Positions 47,059-59,988 of a stretch of 64,000 nt of DNA are shown here, in pieces. The notes beneath the pieces are model-generated. The model had not been told where the DNA came from, made no database searches, and saw only the letters and a program-made list of their open reading frames with translations. The position numbers and the translations under genes were made by a program. Each line of letters opens with the position of its first letter. The first letter of the stretch is position 1. The stretch is from Rhodeus uyekii (Eukaryota; Chordata; Actinopteri; Cypriniformes; Acheilognathidae). Location of the stretch: positions 4,006,501 to 4,070,500 of the forward strand of contig JAWRVZ010000024.1 of assembly GCA_037043235.1 (NCBI GenBank), read 5' to 3'.

Positions 47059-47818
47059 AGGCGGCGCTGACTGTCATTCGTCAATTAACAATCGTGGAAG
47101 TGCCGACCGTTGAGAGATGAAAACGATTTCGGAGGATGGATTTAAGTAAAGAAAAAACTAAAAAAGGACGAAGTGAAAAAATAAATAGAGACAATAAGAC
47201 AAATTTAATGACTTTATAGACAAATTACAATTTTCCATGACTTTTTTTTCAAGACACTAAAAAAATTCCCTGACTTTTCCAATTTTCCATGACCACTACG
47301 AATCCTGTTTGAGACAGACGATACCGTAGAGGCATGTGCGGAGGAGGAGGAGGGAGGGATAGCATAGATTACGTAAATAACGCAAACACAATACGGAAGT
47401 GTAGTGTTTCTTCCCATGTAGTGTATTGAATAGACTACATGCACAATAATGTATGCCTCAGAACCTCATATTTATTATTATTGAACACACATAACTCCCA
47501 GCTTAATACTCATGAATCCTTCGTCGCCCCAGTAACCACCGCTGTGAAACCAAGGTGGCCCTCTATTGGAGATCATATGCAATTACCCCATAAATGTATA
47601 TAACATACACCACAGGAAGACTCGAGGGAGATGCATATGGAAGTCAACGAACACATGAAGTGAGGCAGCTTGAGCTGCTCCGAGGGCTTGAACACCTAGC
47701 GTCGGCATCTGCTCGGATCTCAAATCTTTACTCGTATCTCAAAGATAAAAATTGCTCAAAGGCTTGCTTGTATCTTGGAATACTCGTAGGGACGCACGTA
47801 TCTCAAGGTAGTACTGTA

Positions 47819-48942
47819 CAAGGAAATGCACTAAGGACTATCTACTTTCTGAACTGTGGGAAGCATTCAGCAATCCTTTTTGAAAATGTGTCATTATTCA
47901 TGCAATTGCACTTGGAAGTACTCTTTTCATTTATGCACAGAATATGATGAATATATCATTTTGACTTCTATTTCAAACTGGCCAAGATCCAATATCCAAC
48001 TCCATCTCCTACTGAGACATACAGTACATTTTGCGACATGGGATGGATGTGCACTGCATGAATAAGAGTAAAATCAGTGTCAGTCTTTGAACAACCTGTC
48101 TTCTGCACTCCAGGGTCTCGAGCGGCAGCTTATACCAGTCAAATGAAGGAGGTGTTATGAGTATTGAACATCCTCCTTTAGCCAAGTTTGCCTGTATTGT
48201 GCTATAGTGCGCCCACTAAACACCATGAAGTGCATTTACTATGCCTACACACTGTTATGATATCTGAAACCTGAAACATGAGATTCATTTTATCCTTGGC
48301 GCAGTCTATAGAATCAAATTTGTTGCAAAAATTGAAGCAGAAATGTCAGTCTAGATGTGTGGCCCTCTTCTGCTTAATTTAATATTGCTCTGAATTGACA
48401 AAGTTTAGTGTCAGCTGAAGTGTATATTGTTGCTGGCAGTGACTATTAAAATATCTGGCATTAATTAGTTAGCCCAGACCTTCTGACAATAATGTTTATT
48501 AGACTATAAATATTGGCATAAAAATATTGACATCATCTATGCTGATATCTATGATCTCTAAACTAAACAGACTTATAGTTGTAATGGAAAATAAAAGACC
48601 CTGACCCACCTGTGCCACTAGTATTAAAGACAGGTCTCAACAGACCATAGTCAGGTTACGCACCATATTAAATTCAATATAGATGAAAACGAGGCGGTGG
48701 GGGATAGACTTGCAGTCTTTACAATGGCAAGAAATGTATAAAGGTCCAATTTCAGTAGAAGGATTTCGGCTTAAGGTTGCTTTAAAATTGGGTCAATTTG
48801 CATCAAAACATCCTGCCACGTGCCTTAGAACCTACACTATTGATGAAAGATGAGCGTCTTCCGTAATGTTGTCTGGCCCAACCAGACACCAATGTGCAGA
48901 ATTTGTGTAAATAGCCTCGGCGAACAATTTGGCAATCCGGAC
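47819..48942. other. Unique sequence, no gene seen
   Basis: No supported exon, RNA gene or repeat end. Confidence 0.45.
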
Positions 48943-48944
48943 TA

Positions 48945-49500
48945 CAGTGATCCCTCGTTTATCGCGGTTAATGTGGACCGGAACCCCCCGCGAAAGGTGA
49001 AAATCGCCTAGGAATTTCCATATATATGTGTGTAGGTACCAGAATGTTTAAAATATGTATATTTATACTTTAAATATATTTTAATTAAATCTATTTAATT
49101 ATAAAGCTATAATATTATACATTTACTCTCTCTCTCATACGATACGTGCTATGGTGCTCTACACTCATCAATGACAGTAGTATCTTGAGACTCCAGTAAT
49201 GACGACGATGACAGACCTGTGCGGTTCATGAATGTGATGATGATGATGATGATGATGATGGTGTTACTGCACTGGTATAATGAGGCCTTTAAATCAGTTC
49301 GGGAAGCGCTTCATCGTCAGATATCGGCGCTGGATCGTCAACATTTGCTTCTGAGAGAGGCGTAGAGGCTCCCACTCCACTCGTGCTCTCATTGGTCGAT
49401 CTTGCGCCGGGAACCAATCATGTGTCTTGTCTGAGTGCCGTGTGTGTGTACAAAGCCTCTGAGAGACTTTCTCTCTTTGTCTGGTATCCTGGGAAACCAT
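48945..49500 (-). mobile_element. One-ended Tigger/pogo-like relic
   Basis: The left end reads 'cagtgatccctcgtttatcg' after a TA, a typical pogo/Tigger terminus. No matching right end was found. On the minus strand at about 49288-49375 a frame ends with NVDDPAPISDDEALPELI and a stop, which could be the acidic C-terminus of its transposase, in the expected orientation; that is inference. A short (GAT)n tract lies at about 49234-49260. Confidence 0.5.
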
Positions 49501-49566
49501 TTCTTACTGCTCTTATATTCCCTTATCTGCATCTCCCTTACTGAACATTGTAATCTTACTGCCACA

Positions 49567-49710
49567 GGCTTTCCTGTAGCTCAAACAGTAGAGTGAGGTG
49601 CTTGCAACGCTAAGGTCATGGGGTCGATTCTCAGGGAAAGCAAGAACTGATTAGAATGTCAATGCAATGTAAGTCGCTTTGGATTAAAGCATCAGCCAAA
49701 TGCGTAAATA
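49567..49710 (+). repeat. tRNA-derived SINE
   Basis: The head 'ggctttcctgtagctcaaac', B-box-like 'gggtcgattctc', 'caagaactgattagaatgt' and tail 'gtcgctttggattaaagc' follow the layout of the 6628 copy, with a short deletion between 'aatgtcaatg' and the tail. Confidence 0.85.
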
Positions 49711-50131
49711 AATGACCCAAAACATTTGAACGGCAGTCTATTTACACATGTACTGCCCTATTTGTCCACTAAACCGCAATGGATTTTCAGCAGCATGAGC
49801 ACCACGTTTTTAAGAAACAGTCAAGTCAGGTCTCGAGACCCCTGAGATCTGTTCCTGTCTGTTGCGTTACTTCCAGCTAGCATTATTAATTAATTTTAAT
49901 GCCACCATTTCATATTTAAAACATTTCACAATATTATTCCTGCCTCTGTGCAGTATTAAACACTGTGCACTTCAGATGCAGCTTTATCATTTTGTTCCTC
50001 GGATACAATGCATCTACTCACAGCTGTCAGACTCGGCATTGCTATTCATTTTAAAAACAAGTGAGGCAGACGCTGAGATAAATTTCTGGATATTGGAGTA
50101 AACAATGTCATTGTTCCGTATTACTGCTCAT

Positions 50132-50166
<35 letters not shown>

Positions 50167-50847
50167 CACTCTCTTGCTCCCTATTTGTCCCGCTGATGTA
50201 ATCCTCTAGTTCAGTCCTGAGTCTGACGTGTTCTCCACTCCAGCCAATAGCATCTTCCCTGCACCATGACATGGGTAAACAACGCCGGCCACGCACAAGT
50301 GAGGTTTCTCTTCATGAAACATTCAGGCCTAGCACACATTTTAATCTTTAATATCCCGACTATAGCAACAGTGTGGAATGATCTGTGAGCACACATCTGA
50401 CAGCAACCAGTCTCACATACAAATCCACAAACAAACACATGTATGACAGCACCTGCACGATGAGGAAGACACGTCACATGTCTGAACTTCAAGCTGTGCA
50501 GCGTTTACAGCGGCAGGGAGAGAGCAGCTCGGTTTGTCACAGATGGTGTGTCTTCAGCTGCTCTGGTGCAGTGATGACAGCGCAATACTGTGCCAGGGAA
50601 CACACTGCACTGCTCCGCTGCCGGGACAGTCTGTCTCTTTCATCCAAGGCATGTCTATTAGCTACAATTTACTAACTGGTGGAATGAACTTCAGGGCTAA
50701 ACAATAAACTATTTTTTTCTGTTTCGTCAGCTGTGCCAGTAGTCATAACTTAATTTTATTTTTTTTAATTAAATGTTTGTAAGATATTTTGTTAGATAAA
50801 AAAATATATACTATTAATTCAATATTATTTTTAATGAATCATACACA
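49711..50847. other. Unique sequence with (CT)n tract at 50131-50163
   Basis: No gene is supported. Open frames across the CT tract are artefacts. Confidence 0.45.
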
Positions 50848-52255
50848 GTATTGGGGTAACAGTAATTACAGTAATACCTCGGTTTACGAGTTTAATTCAT
50901 TCCAAGAACTCATAACTCAAAATTCTCGTACACCAAAACAATTTTCCCCGTAAGAATGCACTAAAAATCACTCGATTCGTTCCACATGACCATAAATGCC
51001 CATTTTTAATATTGTTTGTGTTTTACCCTATTAATTACAGTTAAAATTATAACCATTAAGATCTCATAGAAATACTAATTAATAATGGACAATTAAACTC
51101 TAAAAATACCTGACAATTTACTGTATCGCGCACTTTATCTTTGAGTAGCGTTGCTGCTGGCGTGAAGGAGACGAGAGGAGGGTTTTACTGCTTACAGGGA
51201 GAATTTTATCCCTTCTTTCTTACTCATCTTGAGGTCATTGTCTATATGCTGTACTGTACGTGTATATTTCACTACGTGAACAATAGCGATCACAATTAAT
51301 GTTAACAACACGAGGTAAAACCGCTGTAAATCACTAATAAAAGTATCACTGTGGTGAATGATGAACCAAACCGAGCGACGCTGAGAGAATGAACGAGTGA
51401 AGGGATGATGGGCTTTGTTAGAGGCTGTCGTTAGGATATTTCCAGTAAAAATGGGTGTGAAGATGCTGAGCGTTGGGACTTTTCCACACAAAAATGCACG
51501 TGGGGCGAGGAAAAAATTCTCGCGCTCCGATACAATGCTCGTACACCGATTTGCTCGTATACAAAGTCACTCGTAAACCGAGGTATTACTGTACAAGTAA
51601 CTTGAGTTATGTAATCAGAATACTTTTTTAAAGTAACTAGTAAAGTATTAAATTTAAAAGTACATTTAAAATGACTTTTAAATTTACAACAAAATATCTG
51701 AGTTACTTTTTCAAATAAGTAACGCAAGTTATGTTGTTTTCCCCATATTGACTGACAGTTCTCCTGTCCTCATGTTGAGAGAAATCCGGAGTGAGTGCCG
51801 TGAATTTGATTGTTATTGTAATTCTAGATTAAATGTGAACATACAGATTCAGTATTCTTCAAAATGAAACCGTAAAATCCAACCTCAGAATATTACTCAA
51901 ACCTGCAATAATTAAATATGTTAAATAACACAAATATACTTTGTATATTTAATCTCACTTTATTAAGCAATCTTTGGTGCTGACCTTCAACAATCCGATT
52001 TAACCATAACCAAAAAGGACTTTTCTTTTTTGTTTTGTTTTATTTTTATTGCTAAAGTAAGTGTGTAAAACTTAAAGTGTGTTGAAGTTAAAAAATCAAA
52101 ACAAGCAAGCCTAGCCCAGGTGAGAAAAAGTAACGTAATGCATAACTTTCCATAAAAGGTAAGATTGAGTATGATTACACATATATAATTATATATATGT
52201 CATAATCAGTGAGAAAGTATTGCACTCTTCCCTACAAAGTAACTAATAGCGTTTT
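50848..52255. repeat. Probable repeat interrupted by a Tigger-like MITE
   Basis: The left flank 'gtattggggtaacagtaatt' and the sequence after the MITE, 'caagtaacttgagttatg' with 'aaagtaactagtaaagta', belong together as a familiar fish repeat rich in 'agtaac'. Similar wording recurs at 52120-52250 ('aaaagtaacgtaatgcataa'). The MITE at 50869-51591 sits between the two parts. The outer limits are approximate. Confidence 0.45.
50869..51591. mobile_element. Tigger/pogo-like MITE, well-preserved ends
   Basis: The ends starting 'cagtaatacctcggttta' form a perfect 22-bp inverted repeat, flanked by TA (50867-50868, 51592-51593). The body aligns with 25838-26545 and, inverted, with 9508-10499. It is 723 bp with no transposase. 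Confidence 0.9.
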
Positions 52256-54770
52256 TATGGAAAGTATACAGTATATATATACTATATATACTATATATAT
52301 AAACACGTCATATAAATATATAAAATCAACAAAGTCCAACAGGGTCCAAAACTTCTTATCCAAAACCTTTATGTATTAAAAGAAATTTGTTCAAATAAGA
52401 AATGTATGGTTCATGTTATAGTTCATGTTATAATCCTTCAATCCTTCGCTAACTGGCATTTATGAACAAGCTGCATTTTATTCAAGTTTAGTATTCGGTA
52501 TCACTTAAGACTGTCGGGTTAGTTCAAATCCAGACACTAACTCCTTGTTGTTGGTGACAAGTGAAGTTTGGATGAAAGAAAGAGCTATTGCTGAAAGAGA
52601 GCCATTACACAAAGAGCTCATGACCAAACAAAATACGTACAGAGAGAGAACCACTAAAGGAACACGTTAACCAATACAAAAAAGACAGTATATGGTCTGC
52701 TCTGAGAGCCAACCAATGAAACGAATTGAGCTTCCCCAATAGAACAAGCCGGCCAATGAAATCCCCAGGATTAAATTACAAGAATTTGCGGGCAGTGTAA
52801 TCTGGACAAATTCTTTTGGAACACTTAAACATTAGAAATAAGATGAAAAGGACATTTAGAATTAAAGATTTAGATACTATGCCTACATTTTGCACAAACA
52901 GTTACAACGCAAAATCTCAGAGGGGTGTGACAGAAGCATCAGCAGGGCTAAAGAAAGAGAGAATGAGGTCGCATTCACATTACTGGCAGGTTTCCATTTC
53001 AAGCCGCTGGTGAGAAAGGTCAGTGTGAGAACAACAAGATTCCGTCTATTTATTTGCAGTTCGAGGGCCATTTGTCTATTGTTACAGTGTGTGCAAACTA
53101 AGAGACATCCACACTATTAGCAAACACATTTTACAATGATGTTGGGAAGTCACCCTAGCAACCGTGAAGAACCCACTCGGCCCCTTCTTGCTGAATCTCA
53201 GTAAACTCCTTCTATTTGCACATTTCCATACTATGTTGGTACTAAATCATATTTACGAAAACACTGGAATGCTCTACATATTGATTGTATAACTTGCTCT
53301 TAACACAAGCCAAATTAATTACAAATAAAGAGAAAATTGAACACTAAAAGTCAATCTAAAAATTATACATTATAAAGTACAGTATGCAAAATGGATATTC
53401 ATTTTAAGATTTGATCAAATTAAAATTATAAATACTTTTAAAGAGTTATGCCAATGGTAATCTGAATATATAAATGCATAGATAAATAAAATAAAATGCA
53501 TAAACAATATTCGTAAATAAAATACATACAGAGTGGAGTCCAAAAGAAACCAGAGGAAATGCTTCTATTTTAAATGTTCAGGTTTTTTTTTACATTATCA
53601 GCATTAAAAAATGTAAAGGGAAAATCTTAAATATAAAAAATAATGATCCTTTTGATCTTTAGTACAAATGAGTTCTTAATCAAAGTCACAAATACAGCAG
53701 ATTCTATACATTTCATCTTTTATTTTATATCAAAACTTTAATATTTACTTTATGTTAAATCCAAAAAATCCTACATTTAAAATAAAAACAAATAAATGCA
53801 AATATTTTGGTCCTCAATGTATATTTAATAAAGCAACCTTCAATGTCTAGAAATAATATTTTGTAATATAAGTATAAGTAATATTTTGACTTAGAATACA
53901 GTATAACGTTAATACGCAAGACCTTTTCAAGCTTTTCTTCATCCATGACAGCAGTCTGGGGGTTCAAATCGGACATCTTCACTTTGAGGATTATCAACTT
54001 TAGCTTTTTCTCTAAGTAGCAACATAATTATAAGAAGACGTCTTTCATTTACCCAACGCAAGGGTTTCGCTGCTGGGGCTGATAGGCGGAAAGTCATGAT
54101 GAGGAAGACATCCCACTTTTAGCTGGAGCTGTTCAAAAATAAAGCTTCTTAAAGGGCCAGGGATTATTATGAGTGAGATTTCTTTACTTGAGTCCTCTTC
54201 AACCTCCCACATGCACAGATATATATGCTGCGCACACACACACACACGCGCATGTGCGGGATATAGCCATGGCAAGCTCGAATCATTAAACCAGCCGACA
54301 CACACGCTGTTTTTCTTCTTTTTTTTCAAACCAGCAAGAGATTATCGAGCCATTAATTTCATTCATCATCCTCTCATAAGATGATTTCCGACGTGGAGGA
54401 GGAGGCCAAAGAGAGCAGAACCAAATCAGTGCTCAAATCCATGTTAGAAACACTATCACGATCATCAGAAGCAGTTGCTGCTTGAAAGCACAAAAATATG
54501 GCTGATAAAGGGGTCCAATTTTCAACAATAACATTTTATCAGAGAGTGTGATGTGTTGATCTGCCTGTTCATTTCAATTGGGCTTTACTCTTGGTGTTGA
54601 GGAGCAAGTAATGTGTCTTTCTGAATGTTAAAAAGAACCTGGGATTGTGTCCCTTTTCACAAGATGTAATATGAGTCTCTTATGTCCCCCAGAATGTCTA
54701 TGAAGTTTCAGCTCAAAATGCCCCACAATTTGCACTAATTTGGATGTACGGTAAGCAAAAACACGCCGTT
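52256..54770. other. AT-rich sequence, no gene seen
   Basis: Imperfect AT repeats occur at 52270-52320 and a short CA/CG tract at about 54233-54250. Open frames such as 52890-53120 and 53755-53997 are domain-free. Confidence 0.4.
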
Positions 54771-54772
54771 TT

Positions 54773-55521
54773 TGTCAGGGATTTGAAGGACGAGTACCCA
54801 ATAGCAGTGGAGGACTGGTCTTTATTGGAAAAATTAAACAAAAATGCAAACAAAAACCACCCCGAGGGGGAAAAACATAAGACAAAACTGACAAGGTACA
54901 AGACTGACTGCTAGAAATGACAACGAAGCGACACAGGACGGCAAACACGAGGAGACTAAATACACAGGAGGAAAGGCAATTGATGAGAAACACAGCTGGA
55001 AGAAAACTAACTAATGACAATGAAACAAGACGGGGGGGTACCAGACAAGACATGAACATGCAGCCAATGCGGAAGCGCGTCGCTGCATGTTCACATTAAA
55101 CAAAGACGACGTGACAAGAAAACACAACATGAAAGCACGCGGCCGACGTAAACACGAACCTTATATCGTGCTTACAACACTGGACAAGGACACGAGAGCA
55201 CGCGGTACGAGCAGAGCTTGAAACCGCGCCCCCTCACATAACGTAGAGCGCGTGAGAACGAGCAACCACTCGTCTCATGCGCTCACGACAAGGACGAACA
55301 CACGGGTCATGAATGTCCGAATCCCGACACAAACCGAAACTAGACAAGTCTCGGGATCAAACATCATAACCCGCACATAAGACGTTACACAGACAAGCGT
55401 GCGCGCGGCTCAAATCCTCGAAGCCGTGCGCACACACATCAAACACGAGACATTATGGTAGTGCCAGAGCTCTGCCATAAACCCAAGAAACGACTAGACC
55501 GAATGCATCAGAACCCTGACA
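54773..55521 (-). mobile_element. Solo LTR, long TGTCAGG family
   Basis: The ends are TGTCAGGG and CCCTGACA, flanked by a perfect 5-bp duplication gtttt (54768-54772 and 55522-55526). 'tttatt' at 54821-54826 is AATAAA on the minus strand, near that strand's 3' end. It aligns over its full length with the plus-strand copy at 3090-3885. It is CpG-rich compared with its neighbours. Confidence 0.88.
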
Positions 55522-55526
55522 GTTTT

Positions 55527-56467
55527 TGTGTGTAACACTCCATGCAAATGAGCTGCAACTCCCCAAACTCTTTCCAGAAGAACCTTCATAGCTTGTGCTT
55601 CAGATACTCAGGCAACAACAAAACTGGAGCATCTCACGCTGCCAAAAAGTCACTAAAATATCAGTAGTGGTGTTCAGCCTTATGCTTGAACGGGTTCGGA
55701 CACAGATGGAGCGAGTCAGGGAGAAGTTACAACTTTTAGAAGGAAACTGGACGTTTCCGAATGAAATCGGTGGACAAATTTATGTACGGTAGTTGTCATG
55801 GAGTTAAGCTGATTCAACTCATCAACGAGCATGTACAGTCATGTTAATCTAAAAACTTTTGTGCAAATCCAGCGTTGAACTGACCCTCGTTTGTGAAGCA
55901 GTCGGGCGTAAAATGACTTACGTCAGCACACTTCCTTCTTAAACCAAATTCATCCACTGTGTCCTCAGTGGCTCAGATGCCGGGAGTCTATGGAGACTCT
56001 TATGTTCTAATAGCAGCACATTTGTAATGTTTTTTGGCGCAGACATTGTATGTCTCCAGCTGCTCTAGAGAGGAAACAGAAACGGCAGACTGCTGCGGCT
56101 CACTCAGGGCGGGATCTATGCTAACAGGGCAGATCGTCACCAGTTATGGGCGGGGCTTAACCTAATCTTATGTAAGAGTATGGGGAAATCTGTAACCGCT
56201 CGTTTAGAGAGACTGTTTATGATTTATAGGGATTACAAAATAAGGAGTGGGTGGATTTTTACCATTATAGGCTGGTTGTTTGCACACACTGTGGACACAC
56301 ATCTGTGTTATAAAAGTGAAATTTGCATAATAGGTGCCCTTTCAAATATGATCCAACACAATAACAGCTTGTCAGAACATATTTGATGTATAATATGCAG
56401 TTTTGTGGCATTTTGGACCAGAGATTTCACTATGGACAGGGCTTCCAAATGTAACACTGCAGCAAAT
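55527..56467. other. Unique sequence, no gene seen
   Basis: No supported exon or repeat boundary. Confidence 0.45.
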
Positions 56468-56469
56468 TA

Positions 56470-57519
56470 GAGTAATACCACTAGATACGAGTATAATCCG
56501 TTCCAGGGCGGAGCTCGTACCTCGAATTGTTCTTATCTCGAATCATGTTTTCCCATAAGAAATAATAGAAAACAAATTAATCCGTTCCAGATCCGTAACA
56601 ATGGAAAAAAACAAATTTTTATTGGTATAGGCACACACACACACACACACACACACAATTATATTACATGTATACAGTGTGATACATGTGTGATATCAAA
56701 TAAAATGTGAAATAAATGTCAAATAAAAAAGTTTTTACAGACAGTAGCGGCAGGTGCGGAGGAGGGAGGGGTTGGTGCGGAGACACGTTTGCTACACAAC
56801 ACTACATAACTTACATTAACATAACTTAGCTTACTTTTTTTTGTACTTTTATATTTTATATCATTGTTTTGATTTTTTTCAATTTGTATTCTTTACTTTT
56901 GATCACCTTTCTTACCTTTTTTTCAACTGACTAGCCTCACTTTCACTTTCACTTGACGCAGAGCTTTTAACGAAATATCTATCGAGGCACATCTGCTTCT
57001 CCTTGATCCACAACAACAGAAGCCTCTCCATCTCATCATTTATATTCGAACATAACTTCAATATAATCGTCACGCCCTTGGAAGGATTTATGTTCTTGAT
57101 AACATCCTTCTGCTTTAGGATGGTACATATCGTGGATGTTAAGTCCATGTCACACACACGTCATAAGTGAGTGCGAGATGACTCACGCAGCACCGCGCTC
57201 ATATTTATCCACAATTAATGCTTCATTTCCATGGTCATCATGCGTTTCTCTTCTCACTACCATCCTTACCACTCACTTTCTTATAACTCATCGCTATTAT
57301 GAAGAATAATGCACAAAATAAAGAGAAAATCAGCTACTCGCGGGCGACGCATACAGAAGTCAGTGAACACATGAAGTGAACGTGCGTCGGCATCGGCGTC
57401 AGTACTCGTGCTCGTATCTTGAATATTTACTCGTATCTAGAAGCAAAAATCTGCCGGAAAGCTTGCTCGTATCTTGGAATACTCGTATGTAGAGACGCTC
57501 GTATCTCGAGGTATTACTG
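56470..57519 (-). mobile_element. Tigger/pogo-like element with transposase relic
   Basis: The ends 'gagtaatacc' and 'ggtattactg' pair 9/10, with TA on both sides (56468-56469, 57520-57521). A minus-strand transposase fragment lies at 56912-57157. The (CA)n run at 56634-56656 is internal. The subterminal sequence is shared with 45214-47816. Confidence 0.85.
56912..57157 (-). pseudogene. Tigger/pogo-like transposase N-terminal fragment
   Basis: 81 codons. TSTICTILKQKDVIKNI matches the end of the first helix-turn-helix of pogo/Tigger/CENP-B proteins (usually STVRTILKNKEKI), and DEMERLLLLWIKEKQ matches the start of the CENP-B-type DNA-binding domain. The catalytic DDE region is missing and the frame ends in a Ser/Glu-rich tail. 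It supports assigning the 'cagtaatacc' elements to this superfamily. Confidence 0.75.
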
Positions 57520-57655
57520 TAATACAAAACAAAATAATGATACATTTTCTGTCAAGTTAACTTGACAGCCAGTGCTCAGAATGCATTTTTGTAATCCAAG
57601 GGAAAAGTCATATAGGCAACATGACTTATTTTTTATGTTATTATCATTTATTATT

Positions 57656-57794
57656 AAATATCATTGCCATATTTTTTATATTATTATATTGCAGTTATAT
57701 ATAAAATATAAGCATATGTATGTATATACACATATGCATATATTCTATGTATATCTGCAATATAATAATATAAAAAAAGATAGCAATGATGTTT
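57656..57794. repeat. Long AT-rich palindrome
   Basis: The left arm 57656-57694 ('aaatatcattgcc' to 'ttattatattgcag') and right arm 57755-57794 ('ctgcaatataataatat' to 'gcaatgatgttt') are nearly complementary over about 39 bp. The spacer is itself palindromic ('gcatatgtatgtatata' against 'tatacacatatgc'). A direct copy of the left arm recurs at 57894-57925. Confidence 0.75.
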
Positions 57795-57799
57795 AATAT

Positions 57800-57800
57800 G

Positions 57801-57894
<94 letters not shown>

Positions 57895-57938
57895 AAATAT
57901 CATTGCCATATTTTTTATATTACATTGCCATATGTATT

Positions 57939-58012
<74 letters not shown>

Positions 58013-58060
58013 TACACACTCACACACACACACATATATATATATACACATACACACACT
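57800..58060. repeat. Compound AT/TG/AT/CA microsatellite
   Basis: It comprises (AT)n, about 20 units of TG, (AT)n, a copy of the palindrome arm, a further (AT)n of roughly 70 bp, then (CA)n with interruptions. The TG and CA runs are complementary and could form a large hairpin. Tyr/Ile/Cys/Val open frames here are artefacts. Confidence 0.95.
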
Positions 58061-58064
58061 TCTT

Positions 58065-59945
58065 TTTTCTTTTCTTTTTTTAGTTCCATTCTCTTGGGGG
58101 AAAAAAACTACATTGGACTTGGCTTTGGAGAGACGGTGCCTTTTGTACTTGCTGTTTGCAATTCAAACACACTTGTGTTTTACACCACGGGATCATTCGC
58201 CTAGAAAAAACACAGCATGTTCTGTCGCAAATGGCTGACACGCGATTCTTTTCCCCTCTAAAACGCAAGAATGCACCTCGAAAGCATTTCCTCAACACAT
58301 CTTATGGTTAGAAAGAGCATTATGGCAATGGGTTTCAGAGATGCATCTTCAGCATGGTTGAGTGCACTTGCAATTAGTGCTAATTAGAGTTCCAGGGTAG
58401 CAAAACACAAGAAGTGATAAGTAGAGATGCCCACATGTCCTCACAGGAATATGAAGCCGGAATGTCAAGAAACCAATTGAATAGCACCCAGAAAAGCACA
58501 TAACCTTCATGGCAACTTTAAAAGCACAAACACTCCATTATTTGTGTTTGTGTTGATAGAGGACAATTACATGTGTGTGATGTGTGTGCTAATTTGTGAT
58601 TCTCTCTCATTGCCTCTCAACCCACTCACACAAACACACTCTCGTCATGTTCTCGCTGTTAACTGCATCCTAGCCGCGGTTGTCCGTGTGCTTTTCACTG
58701 TGACCTGTAGATGTGAGAAGCTTGTAAACTGCATGCAATCACTGAGAACAACAGTGAGGGAAGAGCTGCAGCCTCAGTAAAATTCAAATTGCCTCTGCAA
58801 GGGCATCTTATGATGAGAGCTCACTTTTCCCTCAGATATAGAGAGACAATACATAATTCATACCAGCTGAGCATCTAGAGTCATGCAAACTTTTTCAGGG
58901 AAAAGACTGATGCAAGTCTACTTTTATTTTTATTCTATTAAGAAGTAATTTACAATATCAAAATGATCACAATTCATCCTTATAAAAAAAAGTCTATAAT
59001 TTATTGTTTATTTCTTTACGAATGAAAGCAAAGCTGTAAGGGATGGACGCAAAGTTCTTCGTACTCTTCTATTAGTTTTCTGTTTTTAGTCCAAAATCAT
59101 CCAATTCTTTCCAAATATGGCTATTTTGTATTTTTCATCATATAGCAATAAAAAAAAACATTGCAAAGTTAGTTTTTTCCTATATTGTGCAGTCTTACTT
59201 GGAAACAGTCATATGGATCATGGTTATGCTACATTTATGGTGCTTTATTGTTTATTTTTGAAGTCAGGATCATCATCCTGCTGCCTTTGAGAAAAACATC
59301 CCTGAACTATCCCTTTAAAAGTAGCCTGAGTTAAGCGAATGTGTCAAATAAATAAACCCGGTATATAAAGTCAGCATTTCTGAGCACCACATTAGCAGCA
59401 AAATGCTACAATTAACACATTTAATAGTGTCGTACAGATTTCCCCAAATCACACCTTCAGTTTCACGATGTGTTCCAGCAAGGAAACATGAGTTGCGTTT
59501 TAAAAAGCACATTAGCCTCATGTTAAGTGAACCAATCTTCCGCTGAGCCACTACAAAATATGAACAGCGTGTTTGCCGATTGTCAAAAGAAACACACAAG
59601 CTAGGCCAATTCACAAGCAGGTCTGAAGCCACCGGGGAGCTTTAAAGGAAACGATCTGCTAGTGATGAAAGCACTTCCTGGAGGGACTGAATCTCAGCAT
59701 AGTGGGAACAAGATATTTGGGGTAAAGAGGGAGGGAGTGAGGGAGAGAATAAAAGGCTGACCTAGTTCCGCCTTTCACTTGCTCCTTCCCCGGACTAGGT
59801 GTCCTGGAACCCCCGAGGCCGAGCTGGCAGGCCTGCAACTAGTATAGAGGGAGCGGCGGAGGGCGGAAAGGACGTCAAACAATGACTGTGCACTCTCAAC
59901 CTCTGCTGCCCAAGCTAGTGTGGATTATTCCCCTGGCCACATCCT
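58065..59945. other. Unique sequence; GC-richer patch at 59750-59880
   Basis: No exon is supported. The patch at 59750-59880 is GC-rich ('cccccgaggccgagctgg', 'ggagcggcggagggcgg') and sits before an open frame at 59882, but that frame runs into a GA microsatellite and shows no domain. Confidence 0.4.
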
Positions 59946-59946
59946 C

Positions 59947-59947
<1 letters not shown>

Positions 59948-59983
<36 letters not shown>
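59948..59983. repeat. (GA)n microsatellite
   Basis: About 18 GA units. Arg/Glu and Ser/Leu open frames across it are artefacts. Confidence 0.95.

Positions 59984-59988
<5 letters not shown>

Larger units (their letters stand above)
45497..47307 (-). mobile_element. hAT-like transposon relic
   Basis: The left end 'cagggttcata' and right end 'cgaatcctg' pair as inverted repeats, each followed inward by 'ccatgacttttcc'-type sequence. The element interrupts the Tigger-like host between 'taccttcga' and 'tttgagacagac', a point that is continuous in the 56470 copy. A minus-strand transposase fragment is at 45788-46171. I could not confirm an 8-bp duplication. Part of the interior (46321-47058) is a DIRS remnant. 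Confidence 0.55.
45214..47816. mobile_element. Tigger/pogo-like element carrying nested insertions
   Basis: The ends 'cagtaataccttgaaatatg' and 'cgtatctcaaggtagtactg' are imperfect inverted repeats flanked by TA (45212-45213, 47817-47818). The subterminal 'cataatccgttccagg' and 'ttcccataagaaataa' match the 56470-57519 copy, which is only 1,050 bp. The extra 1.5 kb is a hAT-like element at about 45497-47307. Confidence 0.78.

Noticed and set aside
57786..58238. 150-codon Tyr/Ile/Cys/Val-rich frame and neighbours
   Set aside because: They are translations of AT/TG/CA microsatellites.
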